Assembly: GCF_030272615.1 (NCBI RefSeq)
Contig: NC_081415.1
Coordinates: 191,174,270-191,238,269, forward strand
Direction of reading: 5' to 3'
Source: Cryptomeria japonica
Lineage: Eukaryota > Streptophyta > Pinopsida > Cupressales > Cupressaceae
DNA length: 64,000 bases
Part shown: positions 23,237 through 34,109 of the stretch, in pieces
Position numbering within the stretch: position 1 is the stretch's first letter
Layout of the letters: every line of letters begins with the position of its first letter
Notes under the pieces: model-generated
What the model was told of the DNA's origin: nothing
The model's input: the letters and a program-made list of their open reading frames with translations, nothing else
Databases searched by the model: none
Position numbers and translations under genes: made by a program

Positions 23237-25204
23237 TGATGCCCTCCTAAATGGCACAAGATTAGTCTATGATCAAATAACACAAAAACACACAAAACAT
23301 TAGTGTTAGTCAATCGAAAACTAATCTAAAAAGGCATACCAAAAGAGAGACTACAAGCATGCAAGCATATTTAACTATCAAAGCAAACATGATGAGGCAT
23401 CTCCAAATACCTCCTAACATACTCTTAGTTCCTTCTCCCTTGTTCCTCTCCTCTCCAAGTCCCAAATGAGTGTAGCTCTCAGCAGCTTTTTTCCTTCTCC
23501 CTTGTTCCTCTCCTCTCCAAGTCCCAAATGAGTGTAGCTCTCAGCAGCTTTTTGCACTATGGATGCTTATGGAGGATTGAGATTTAATATTAAGCTTCAA
23601 ATATGAAATGAAAAGCTAAATACTATGCTATTGATGCTAAAATGATTGATTTTACCAAAAAGACAAGATTTTAGTTATGCTATGCTAAATGCTCTCTAAA
23701 AATGTCTATAGCCTAAATGCATACAAGTTTTCAGGATCTGGATTATGAAGGAATGGGCTCTATTTATAGGAAAAATGGAGCAATGGATGGCCAGGATTGA
23801 AAGGTTTAATCAAGGGTCAAGCTTGAAAGTTGGGGATCCATTTGCACAATTTGCACCAATGAAATGGTGACAAGTGTCAACATAAGATTGGGTTGAGAGA
23901 AGAGGTTGGAGGCATTAAATGCTTGAGGAGACCTCATGGTTATCTAGAAGGTAAGGGTCAAGCCTAAATTAGGATTACCCACTGGATTAGGAGTTAATGC
24001 AAGGATAAACCTTTGTGCAAATGATTAAGAGATAATCATGGTCAAAGCATTAAAGGCTTGATGAGACCCTTGGGTTGGGTAGAGGTTGAGTCAAAACAAA
24101 TGTTTTAACCATGTAGGAGGGTTTGGGTTAACCATTAATGGTTTTTGAAGACTTTGTGGATTAAGTGGTTGAAGGTTGGAAGCTTTCAAAGGTTATCCAA
24201 GACTTTGAGACATTTAGTGGTTGAAGGTTGGAAGCCTTTAATGGTTATCAAAGACTTTTAGGCTTTGAGAAGTGACTCCATTTTGCTTAGGAATGTGACA
24301 ATAATTAGGGGATGGATTAGGCTAATTAGGAAGGGGTTAGAAGAATCTAGAAGGGGATTAGATTTTGCAAGTGGATTTGGTGGGTGAGGGAAAATAGGAT
24401 TTTATTTAAAATAAAAATTCATTTATTTCAATAAATGTGTGCAAGTTGTATTTGGATAAATATTCAAATAAATATTAATTTATTTAAATGAAAAAAAGGA
24501 AGATAAAGCATTAAAATGCTTGAAGACTTTGAGGGGAACCATTAAAGGCTTGAAGACTTTAAGGAAAACCATTAAAGTCTTAAGAAGACTATAGAAGGAA
24601 GCCATCAAGTTTGAAGACTTTAAAGCCATCAAGTTTGAATACTTTAAGGGAAACCATTAAAGGCTTCAAGTGGGTGAGGATAAATAGGATTTTAAATAAA
24701 TAATTTATTTAAAATAGTTGTGCAACTTGCTTTTGTAGGAAAATACAACTGGGTGGAGCATAAAGGTGATTTAAATAAATTATTTATTTAAAATAATTGT
24801 GCAACTTGCTTTTGTAGGAAAATACAAGTGGGTGGAGGATAAAGGTGATTTAAATAAATGATTTATTTATTTAAATGTGAGAGGTGGGATTTTGGGGGAT
24901 TTAAATAAATATTAATTTATTTAAATGTGAGAGGTGGGATTTTGGGGGATTTAAATAAATATTAATTTATTTAAATGTGAGAGAAGATTTAATTAAACAA
25001 ATATGATTTATTTATTTAATTAATGGTATGAATTTGGTTAAGTGAATTAAATCAAATAAATTGAATAATTTATTTAATTAATAGGAGAAGAGGGTTAAGA
25101 TGAATTAATTAAATATTAATTTAATTAATTATTAATTGATGGTTAAATAATCAAATAAATACTAAGTATTCATTTAATTAAGTGGACAGATTTATGTGAC
25201 TACA
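23237..25204 (-). repeat. Element A 5' LTR (right copy)
   Basis: 1,968 bp, the partner of 8851-10818. It ends GTGACTACA and is followed by the target duplication GAAGT at 25205-25209. The candidate promoter TATAAATAG is at 23768-23760 on the minus strand. Confidence 0.95.
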
Positions 25205-26693
25205 GAAGTAACAAAAGATAGAAAGGAGGAGAGAGTCTGCTATGCTAATGAAACTAGTCTAGCACGTCATCCACCCCCCGATCTTGCTGATCAATATTTC
25301 GGGAAGGCAGGGAACACGTTAGAGGAGGAACATCCAACACAGTAGATGGAGCTATCACAAGATCCAAACAAGGGCTATGTTCATGTTCCAAGCCACGTTG
25401 TTCTTGTCTAGGAGCTAGGATAAGTGCTTTAGAAAATTCGTTAGATAAATGGTTATCAACATCAACATATTCATATTCACTATCAAAAGCAAGAGAAGTA
25501 ACATTTTCATCATGAATAACATTTTCATCTATATCATCATCAAGATTTATAAAAATAGGATCTTTAACTCGCACAGGATCAAAATCATCATGCATCTTAT
25601 GCTTAGGAGATTTTGGCTCAATTTTCGGCTGAGGAGAAGATGGAATAATACTAGCTGAAGGTGTTTTTGGGGATTGTAAAGTTTGAGAAGCAGCTGCACA
25701 AGCTCTAAGATGATGCTTTCATCGGCGTTCACGCGCAGAACGATTTCATCTAGTCTTAGTAGGAAGTTGAGAAGATTGAGGAGGAGGAATGTTCTCATCC
25801 TTATCACTTGGGTGTTTGGGTTGTGGTCTCTTAGGTTGGATGATAGAAGAAGAGGAAGGTCTCTTCTCTCTATAAAAGGAAGGAGGAGGAACTGCTCCAT
25901 ATAAAGGGGGAATAGTTGGTTTAGGAAGGAGACCAAGTCCATCATGATGAGGAGGTATAGGTCTACTTTTAGAAAGTTTATTAGACATAGACATAGTCAC
26001 ATCCATAGGGGTGGGTTGGGAATCTTCTTGAGAAAAGACATTAGTTTTATCTTTCAAAGGAAGAACTTCCTTCTCAAGAATGATAGGAATATCAAGTTTG
26101 GGTGCTCGAGGTTCACTTAAAGTTAGGATCATATCTTTTTTCCACTTTTGATAAGATTTGAAAAGATGATCACTTCGCGGTGGAAGAGATTGGAATTGTT
26201 TAGGCCAAAAATAATCAATAGGAACACTAGAAGTTCTTTCAGCTGGTTTAAAGAGGCTATGATTGACAGTAACAACTTCACCATTATGGGGAAATTTCAA
26301 ATACTTGTGAATAGGAGAAGCAATAGCTTTCATGGAAGATAGCCAAGGATAGCCTAGCTTCACACGAAATTGTTCGGATGATGGAATAATAGCAAAGCTC
26401 ACATCAAGGGATTTGTTATGGACCTCAATAGGTAATGTAATAGAACCAATTGCAGGAGAAGAAAATGCATCAAATAATTTCACAACCACATTTGTTTTGT
26501 CATAGATCACTTGATTCAATTGCAAAGTAAAAATAAATTCTTCAGTAATGACATTAACCATGCAAGAAGGATCAATAAGCACTCCACGACAAGGTGTATT
26601 CTTGACTTTTGCAACTATATATAAAGGACCATCAGGTACCCTGATAGTTTCACTGGAATCAAATGTGATGGAAGGTTCTTTAGGGATTTTCTA
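25205..26693 (-). pseudogene. gag-pro: Element B protease-like region and C-terminal tail
   Basis: The 278-codon frame 26582-25746 holds a retroviral-protease-like fold signature: VLIDPSCMVNVITEEF, then about 80 residues later KLGYPWLSSM, followed by KYLKFPHNG as in element A. The catalytic triplet is DPS instead of D-T/S-G, so activity is doubtful. It is preceded by two in-frame stops just below 26694. Further frames 25945-25547 and 25595-25254 give a proline- and serine-rich tail that ends in an acidic segment and a TAG at 25256-25254. No reverse transcriptase follows. Element A is inserted about 50 bp beyond this stop. Confidence 0.75.
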
Positions 26694-27305
26694 CTACTCT
26701 ACAAAGTTAATCACATTTGGAGTCATAGACACAAGACCATCAGGTGAGAAAGAGGAACCATTAGTCTCAATCACATTAGAGGTATGAGAAGGTAATGGAT
26801 CAGTAAAAATCTTAAGATTTTGGTTAGGAAGAGCTACAGATGTGTTTTGTTTATCATTCACACCTGAAACAGAGATAGTATTATTATCAATCAAATCTTG
26901 AATTTTACCCTTTAAAGCAAAACATTTTTCAGGGTGAATTACATTTTGACGATGAAATTGACAAAAAGATTTGTTATCAAAATAGGGTGAATTAATCTTT
27001 GCAGGATCTATTTGCTTTATAGGAGGGAGAGTAAGCACATTTTGTTCCAATAACTTATTCATAATACTATGTAATGATTCATTCAAAGGAGTAAACTCTC
27101 TTGCTTTCTTGAAAAACTTAGAAATAGGAGGCACACCTGATGCTGCATTCACATTGTTGTTGATGATGTTTTCATTGAACTTAACGAACCCTCTGTTCGG
27201 TTTAAACTTCCCAAATGGTTGTTGACTACTATCACTTGGAGCCATAGGATTTTCTTGTTCCATTTGACTCACAGTCAGTTGATAATTGTGAAGAGTTGCA
27301 CACAA
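26694..27305 (-). pseudogene. gag: Element B gag C-terminal part with zinc-type motif
   Basis: 203 codons that continue the capsid frame of 28693-27275 after a frameshift near 27355. The conserved feature is SFCQFHRQNVIHPEKCFALKG followed by IQDLID, the C-x2-H...H-x4-C arrangement that also occurs in element A (CEFHQGRGHKTSNC). It ends in a double stop just below 26694, after which the protease-like frame continues. An S/N/P-rich linker precedes the motif. Confidence 0.8.
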
Positions 27306-28693
27306 CTGTTGGAAAGAAGTAAACTCAGAAAACAGAAGTTTTTCTCTAATATCTTTTGTAAATTAGAAATAAAGATTCTTTGAATATCATTGTCAGGTAC
27401 TAGAAAAGAAATTTGAGCACACAAATGCTTATATCTACCAATGAAATCAGTCACTTTTTCTTTAACACCTTGTTTACAATGCATTAAATCAATCAAAGTA
27501 ACTTTAGGACCTATATTGTTTTGAAATTGTTGAATGAAAGCATTTGCAAGTTGTTGGAAAGAAGTAATAGAATAGGAAGGCAACAAACAATAACATTGTA
27601 GAGCCTTATCTCTTAATGTTCTAGTAAACAGTTTTGCAAGCAACCTTTGGTCATGAGCAAAATCAGTACATATTGTTTGAAAGGTCTTAACATGTGTTAG
27701 AGGATCACCTTTACCATTATAAAGCTCCAACTGTGGGATTTCAACATGCTTAGGGGGGATAGCTCGAACAATGTCAAGAGAAAGTGGGCTCACAACATCA
27801 AATGTGGGCACACTAAACTTAGATTGATTCATAGAAGCAATTTGTTGCTGTAACGAAGAGACAGTTTGTGCAAGATTGTTAATGATCGCTTTAGTCGAAG
27901 AGTTCGTATTAGACATGTTAGATTGTGATGGAGGTATTATGTTATTGAAAGAAGGTATTGATTGAGAGTAAGGTGGTGGGACACTATGATGGTTAGTCAT
28001 AGGAGATGATTGGAAAGGAGGAGCACTACAAGGAGGAATGGAATGGTTGAATAAATTGCCCCCTTGCGTCATGTTCATTTGTGGAGATGTAATAGGGACA
28101 CTCATTGAAGGAATGAATGAAGAAGTCAGATTGAATGAAGGAAGAGGGTTGATTAAAGGGGAAGGATTGCCCCCATGATTGGTGATCATAGGTGGAATGT
28201 TTTGTATTGAAGTAGTCATTATGTTTGATGTAAAAGTAGGTATACTAGAAATAGAAGTTGTCAAAGGGATAGAATGATTGACTTGAGTAGGAGGTTGTGT
28301 ATAACCTAAAGTTTCGGCACAACTCTTCATAGGCATCAAATTCGAATCCACAATGTGTGCAATACTATGCAAAATATCAATTCCATTCTTATCACTTTGA
28401 ACCATACGTTTTAGACCCTCAATTAATGAAAGAGCTTGACTATCGGGGTATTCTCGAGACATCCATTGCTGAAAATCATCAAATTGGTTATCCAATTTCA
28501 AGAGTTGTTCTATAGAAACCTCATGGAGAGCTTCTTCATCATTAAGAGGATTAGAGGAATTACCCGTGTCCTCATTAAAAAGGCCATTCAAATTAGGTTC
28601 CATCTCCTCGGTAATTAAACCTTGGAAAGACTTAATTCTAAGGCTTCGTCTAATAGGAATAGTGTAAGTAGGGCTTATTGTTGTAAAACTCAT
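27275..28693 (-). pseudogene. gag: Element B gag (capsid)
   Basis: 472 codons from an ATG at 28693. Residues 1-130 are acidic and helical. Residues 130-280 are rich in S, P, N, I and T, with repeated PPS- and IPS-type segments. The capsid core starts near residue 310 with YNGKGDPLTHVKTFQTICTD and continues with LQCYCLLPSYSITSFQQL and HCKQGVKEKVTDFIGRYKHL. Near 27355 a frameshift diverts the frame; the expected continuation is in 27305-26694. Packaging proteins of this type coat the element RNA. This element must get its enzymes from elsewhere because pol is absent. Confidence 0.88.
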
Positions 28694-29869
28694 GCACTAG
28701 AGAGGGAGAGAAGATTTTGAATTTATTTTCGAATTTAGAGGTAGCAAATTTCAATAAAATCAACCAATCTCGTAGATTTAAGCTATTAAATGCAATCACG
28801 ACAATCTCCCAAAATTTCGGAAAAAATGTCAGGGACCGTGGCGAACGGAGTGCACATGGTCCTCGCAACTTTTTTTGAAATTTTCAGGGATGAAAGTTAT
28901 GATGATTTTAAAGCTAATTTGAAAAAATTGAGTGATTTTATGATCTTTAGATAGGCCAAATTAAAGTTGCAATCTCAAAATTGAACCCTACCAAGATTGT
29001 TGAAAAATGCAAAATTTGAATTTTGAAAAAGAGAGGGAAACTGAAATTTTGAACTTTATGATAAAAGAGGGAATACCAAAAGCAATGCAAGCTTTGAAAT
29101 TTAAAAGTTGACTCAATTTCATGCAAAATTCAATTTTGAAAGCGGAAATCAAAGTTGTTGCAATTAAACACTAAATTTCAAAAGTCACAAATTGCAAAAA
29201 TTTGAATAAAGCACTGAAACTTCGAATGAATGCCAACACACTTTTCAGATTTAGGATAGTAAGAAACACAATTTTAACACAAAATTTCAATTTCAACAAT
29301 TTTTGAATGATTAGGAGCCTTAATCCAAGCAATCACTAGACCAACTTTGACTTTAATTTTGAAAGTGTTAGAATTGATGAAATCAGCCAAGATTCTGGAT
29401 TCTAGCAGAAAAATACAGTAAGATCTAGCTCCCGAAATTTCAGAAAAAATGTTGGGGACAATGGCGCTCGGGGTGCACACGGTCCTCTCAACTTTTTTCA
29501 AAATTTTCAGGGATGAGAGATATTATGATTTTATTGCAGAATCCAAAGTTACAGCCGATTTGGAGGTGTTTTGATCAGTAAAATCATCGGTCAGAGGTCT
29601 AATCAAGAGGGTTTTAAAAATTAGGGTTTTGACACTTAACCACTTAATTTTCAGAATTAAAGCACACATATGAATTGATAATTTGCAATAGAAGGGTAGA
29701 TCTGAAACAAGCATTAACAATTAGACATTTCACAAGCTCAATTACTAAAAAGAAAATTTAGGGTTTTTATGCAATTAACCTATAAAATTTGCAAAAGATC
29801 AAACATGGAAATGTAATTAAGGAAGCAAAAAATTTTCAGATCTAACCATGAATAATCAGAATTTGGACG
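28694..29869 (-). other. Element B 5' leader with repeated module
   Basis: About 1.2 kb without a supported gene. Two similar modules of about 100 bp (28798-28905 and 29425-29520) share AAAATGT-GGGGAC, a GGAGTGCACA- or GGGTGCACAC-type core, GGTCCTC and TTTTCAGGGATGA. A related GTGCACACGGTCCTC stretch is also in each LTR (about 7240 and 30268). Confidence 0.6.
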
Positions 29870-29887
29870 TTCACGTCAGGTTCACCA
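29870..29887 (-). other. Element B primer-binding site
   Basis: Minus strand TGGTGAACCTGACGTGAA, three bases from the 5' LTR. It differs from the element A site by one base, so both elements probably use the same tRNA primer. Confidence 0.75.
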
Positions 29888-29890
29888 AAA

Positions 29891-31132
29891 TGTAAAGCAC
29901 AAAATCAAACCCTAGGTGTTCCCCCACTCCAAGGAGAGAGAAAGGAGGTCACTAGGATTGATAGTTTTCACTTAGGAGAGACTTTACATTCAAAAGAGGG
30001 GTTGAAACTCACAAGATCCAATCCCACACAATGTAAGAGTAAATTCTAAATGAGTTTCAAGGGTTGAGACAACAAGGCTACCCTCTTTTGTAAAGAATGT
30101 GAATAGAAGGATTGAACTAGGAGTGTATGTGAAAGTAAGAAAGATTCACTTGCAGACAGAAATAGAAACATGGGATGAAGTTGCAAACCTAGAATTAGCA
30201 GTAAAATGTCAAGATGATGCTGTCCTGCAAGTTTGAGAAAAATTTGATGGGACGATGGTGCACGAAGTGCACACGGTCCTCCGAAAAATCTGTGAAACGA
30301 AGGGGGATCTGTTCGTCTCTGCACAAGGGTTCCAGATCTTCAATTATAGCCACATACCTGCAACCTACACACAGAAAAGAGAGGATGATTGGGGGGTTAG
30401 GGATTAGGGGTTTGCCTTTAGGTCAAACCCCAGTTTTGGAATTAACCAAGAAATGAGAATGCTGTAAATGTAAATGTTTGTAATGTAATCAAGTACTGAT
30501 ACCTTGTTGTAAGAATGTTTGTATTCTTACATGCGAAGGTGTAATGATGTTGTATGTTGTATATGATCTCCTCTTCAATGGTTGAATCCTTGTCTTGAAT
30601 GCAACACCTAGCCTTGAATGGTGACCTGGAATGCTCAATTGCTTGAAGGAATGCTTGAATGTTTTAATGTTTGCCTATCGCTTCTGCCTCATATGTTTTT
30701 TCCTTTTTCTCATCTACCCTTTCTGAGAGGGGAAATGTAGTTTATATACTTGTCAATTAGGGTTAGAAGACTGATTTTTCCGACCTTAGGCCGACCTAGG
30801 AGGATTATTTTCCAATTTGCAAACTTGAAGACGTGATGCCCCATAAGAGACTAGGCCCAAAATAGGGCCAGGGACCAGGGCACTGGGCGCCATGGTCCTG
30901 AGGGACCAGGGCATTGGGCGCCATGGTCCTGAATGACCAGGGTGTTGGGCGCCATGGTCCCACCTCCCGGGACAGCAGGGTGCAAGGAGGATCAGGCCAA
31001 GGTGCAGAAAAGATGCAGTTTTTGATGTCGTAAATAGGTTTCGGGGTCTCCATTAAGGTTTAATGTTGCATCGCCATCGTGAAGACCCAAATGCAGTCAA
31101 AATTGCAAGTGTCACAATTTTAGGATGCTACA
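29891..31132 (-). repeat. Element B 5' LTR (right copy)
   Basis: 1,242 bp. It is several percent diverged from the left copy and has three of the 31-bp GGTCC units (about 30870-30960). The candidate TATA box is at 30750-30741 on the minus strand. It is followed by CAACC, the target duplication, at 31133-31137. Confidence 0.92.
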
Positions 31133-31735
31133 CAACCATTTTGTGAACAAGGGAACCACCATCTCTTTATCATCATCAAGTTTCTGAATAACATTAAATA
31201 ATAAAGAATACAAGGCATGAATGTTGTCAAGTCTACTATCAACCTTTTCATTTAAATAAGTTAGAACTAAGCGAACTATCTCCTTTTGTTGCCAGGATGA
31301 TTGATCTTCTGATTCCTTCAACTTATTTTCTAATTCAATAATCTTCTCAAAGAGCTGAGATTGAGTTGGATTAGTAGATCTAGTGGCTTCGAGATGATAA
31401 TCATCATATGGCACTGATGATATATTGGTGACATAAACATTGATGTCAGGTTGAATTGCTTCTTCTTCATGGATAATGGGTGATGACCCGGTTGTTGATG
31501 GCACCGATGTTCCTATAAATGTAGAAGAGGAGACTTGTATCTATCCTTTCTCAAGGAGTTTCACTCTCATTTGTAACTCTACACACCTCTATTGAGCTAC
31601 ATTGTAATCATTGAAAAGCTTATCAAATTTTCTCATTAACTCTGCCCTTTCCAAGGCCTCTCTCTTTGAAGTTTCATTAGCCAATTTGACAATATCAACA
31701 TTCAACTTTGTAGCCTCCACACTTGATGTGTCAGA
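31133..31735 (-). pseudogene. Family X-minus, coiled-coil block (codons about 886-1084)
   Basis: This is the central-to-late part of the X-minus ORF, between Copia1 (right) and element B (left). It contains SVEATKLNVDIVKLANE and KREALERAELMRKFDKLF, then an S/T/P linker, then a long charged helix with KIIELENKLKESEDQSSWQQ and a C-terminal QKLDDDKEMVVPLFTKW. Heptad-like hydrophobic spacing suggests coiled coil. Two in-frame TAG codons lie between the helices. Similar order is seen in X-plus (KLKSQL; DLKEDKATLEPILNKW). Codon phase is preserved across both flanking insertions once one copy of each duplication is removed. Confidence 0.75.
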
Positions 31736-32957
31736 TGTTGGCCATATGGTGGAATTGATTATGTGTTGCATTGGTGTTTTGTCATTGATCCCAACACTAG
31801 CTGTTTGGATGCTTTACCAACATCCTTCTGGTCCCGGTAGGTTGAGTATTTTTTGGTTAACTTGGATCCGACATGATCTGGTAGGCTCCAATATAATCTA
31901 GTGATGGAATTAGCTTGTTCATGATACTCATGCTCATATTTGGTCAATTGGTTTTGGTCTGGTAATTGGTTGATATCCTTCCTGCTTAGAAGTTTGGTTT
32001 CTAGTTCTGGCAAGGGTTTCACTGGCAGAGCTTTTGGTGGAGATCTTTGATGAATTGCATAAGTGGTGTTGGTGCAGCTTCTGGTGGAGTTTCAGGATGC
32101 TATTGGCGATCATGTTTGAGACTTGGCGATTGGAGATCACTGATGTGGTGTGTGGACCTATACTTGGTCCCAGTTGATCTAGGTTATGGATCGACTTTAA
32201 TGTAACATGTGGATAAGACCTATTAATATATTTCTGGGATGTCTTATGTGAACTAATATTATTTGTTTAGTCTAAGGCCAACATGGTTTGTAATTATGTA
32301 ATCAGTTTATTGTCTAGTGGCTGACCTGATTGTTTATGGTCGAGGCTTTGTATATATAGATGTAAGATCTCATTTTAGATCATCATGGTTATTGTAAGAG
32401 GTCATGGTCAAGGAATGTAATGTGCAAATAATTTAATATCACTCAGGCGGAGGAGTTGGTCGATCATTGGAGATTGAATTGGGTTTATGTAAGAGGATAT
32501 AGTCCTTCGGCATTGAGTTTAACCGAAACTGTACTCAAGCATAGGAGATGTTAGCTTTTGCAGTTCAACACTTCTCCAGATTGTAGTGTGGATTTTTATG
32601 TAGTTAGTGAGGCTCCTTTTGTGATGAGCAGTGTGCTCTAGGGTGTTGGCCTTCCTGCAAGTGCAGGCCCCTCTATTGTAATTCACATACTTACTTTAGA
32701 AGTATTATCTGACTGTGGGTACGCTTTCCACCGTGGTTTTTCCCTTTACCACGTTTTCCATGTACAAATCTTGGTGTCATGTGGATGGTATTTATTATGT
32801 GATTATTGTTTATGCTTAATTGGTTTATCTGTTATTTTGGTATTAATGTTTTGGGTTCTGATATTAAATTTTAAATTTCTAATGGTTCTGGTAATCTGTG
32901 ACAACTGATTCACCCCACCCCCCTCAATTGTCTTCTGGTTATTTGAATTGTCTAATA
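31736..32957 (+). repeat. Copia1 5' LTR
   Basis: 1,222 bp. The expected terminal ACA is mutated to ATA. A TATA-like TATATATAGA stands at 32351-32360. It ends just before the methionine tRNA primer site. Confidence 0.9.
32351..32360 (+). promoter_or_regulatory. Candidate TATA box of Copia1 LTR
   Basis: TATATATAGA within the 5' LTR, directed into the element. The 3' LTR has a changed version (TATACATATAGA, near 47436). Confidence 0.45.
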
Positions 32958-32959
32958 AT

Positions 32960-32971
32960 TGGTATAAGAGC
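32960..32971 (+). other. Copia1 primer-binding site (initiator Met tRNA)
   Basis: TGGTATAAGAGC compared with the standard plant Copia site TGGTATCAGAGC, one mismatch, two bases after the LTR. Confidence 0.9.
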
Positions 32972-33015
32972 TTTGGTCCTCTCTGCAGAAATCCTAACCG
33001 CTTGAGGAAGATCCT

Positions 33016-34109
33016 ATGGTGACTAACAGTTCAAGTTCATCTAGTTCTTCTATAGCTATCTTTCAAAGGGATATTCTAAGGCTTGATGGAACAAATTATA
33101 CAGTATGGAAGATTCAGATGATGACTCATCTAAGATGTCTTGGCAAGGAAATTTTGGAGATCACAAAGAATGGTGTCACACCCTATAATATGGGATTTGG
33201 AAATCCTCCTTTGAAAAACCTGGACAAGGAGCTTGAGAAAGATATTAGAGCAAGAGAAGCCCTCTTGTGTGCACTTTCTGATCAACAAATAATGGGATTA
33301 ATCGACAAATCATCTAGAAAGGCTATATGGGATAAGTTGGTGACTCTTAATGAAGGTTACCCTACAGTGAAAAATGCTAAACTTGATGGTTACCGGGTGA
33401 GATATGAAAACCTAAAGATGGAAGAAGATGAAAGGATTACTGCATTCATGGAAAGGGTAAATGAGATTGTTATGGTAATTCAATGTTGTGGTGGAACTTT
33501 GAGCAAAGATGAAATTGTTTCTAAAGTCCTGAGAGCCCTACCACTGACTTATAAAATGAAGGCTACAACAATTACTGAGTTGAGAAAAATGGCTAATACA
33601 TCTATCAACAGAGATACTTTGGTTGGGAAACTATCTGCTTTTGAGCTTGAGGAATTTGGACCTTTTGGAGCTGTGAAGTCTGAACCTACTTTTCATGCAT
33701 CTGCATCTAAAACTGGTAAGCAAGACCGGAAAGCTTTGTATGCAAAGGAATTGGAAGATATGAAGAGAGAAGATGATGAGTTTGAGAAACTTGAAGAACT
33801 ATTTTCTAGAAGAGTACCTAAAGGACCGATAGAAAGTAAGTATGAAGGAAAAGCACCTTTTAAATGTTTTGCATGTAATAAGATTGGTCATTTTGCATCT
33901 AGATGTCTTGAAAGAAATTCAAGATTTGAAGAAAGAGTTAGAAGATCATTTAATCCTAACCCTGGATATAAGAACAAGTATAAATACAAGAAAAATAGAG
34001 ACAAATCATGCTACATAATAGATGAGGAATCCATTACTGATTCAGATGATGAATCGATAGAAGACTCTGCTAGTGGATCTAACAATGGGAAGCAATGGGT
34101 ATTCCTGGA
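33016..34109 (+). pseudogene. gag: Copia1 gag
   Basis: The open frame starts at ATG 33016 and is cut by the LTR of Copia2 at 34110; the last few codons of the nominal ORF (to 34128) are Copia2 sequence. The N-terminus has a serine run, then the Copia gag signature LDGTNYTVWKIQMMTHL, followed by a roughly 200-residue helical capsid region. A CCHC zinc knuckle CFACNKIGHFASRC starts at about residue 284. An acidic S/D/E-rich stretch comes next. The gag frame itself has no stop. The sequence after the insertion (41884-41942, then 43478 onward) continues in frame toward the protease. Confidence 0.9.

Larger units (their letters stand above)
8851..25204 (-). mobile_element. Element A: Ty3/Gypsy retrotransposon, Tat-like
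   Basis: Two LTRs of 1,968 bp each (8851-10818 and 23237-25204) begin TGATGCCCTCC and end GTGACTACA. An exact duplication GAAGT flanks them (8846-8850 and 25205-25209). I count about five differences between the LTRs, so this is the youngest insertion I can date in the window. It reads leftward: primer-binding site next to the right LTR, then gag, protease, G-patch-like motif, reverse transcriptase with RNase H, a second RNase H, integrase and polypurine tract. The second RNase H is typical of the Tat lineage. It is inserted in the 3' part of element B. Several in-frame stops and one frameshift make it non-functional as read. Confidence 0.93.
6868..31132 (-). mobile_element. Element B: gag-only Gypsy retrotransposon, interrupted by element A
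   Basis: Two LTRs (6868-8145 and 29891-31132) start TGTAAAGCA and end GATGCTACA. They are flanked by an exact 5-bp duplication CAACC. The primer-binding site lies left of the right-hand LTR and the polypurine tract right of the left-hand LTR, so the element reads leftward. Without element A and its duplicated GAAGT, B is about 7.9 kb. Its interior encodes gag, a CxxH...HxxxxC motif and a protease-like region, but I find no reverse transcriptase, RNase H or integrase. That matches non-autonomous gag-carrying retrotransposons. It disrupts the X-minus reading frame. Confidence 0.9.

Noticed and set aside
31112-31504. 130-codon frame ending at 31112 as a separate gene
   Set aside because: Its last codons are element B LTR sequence. 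The real content is the X-minus frame, which continues at 6862.
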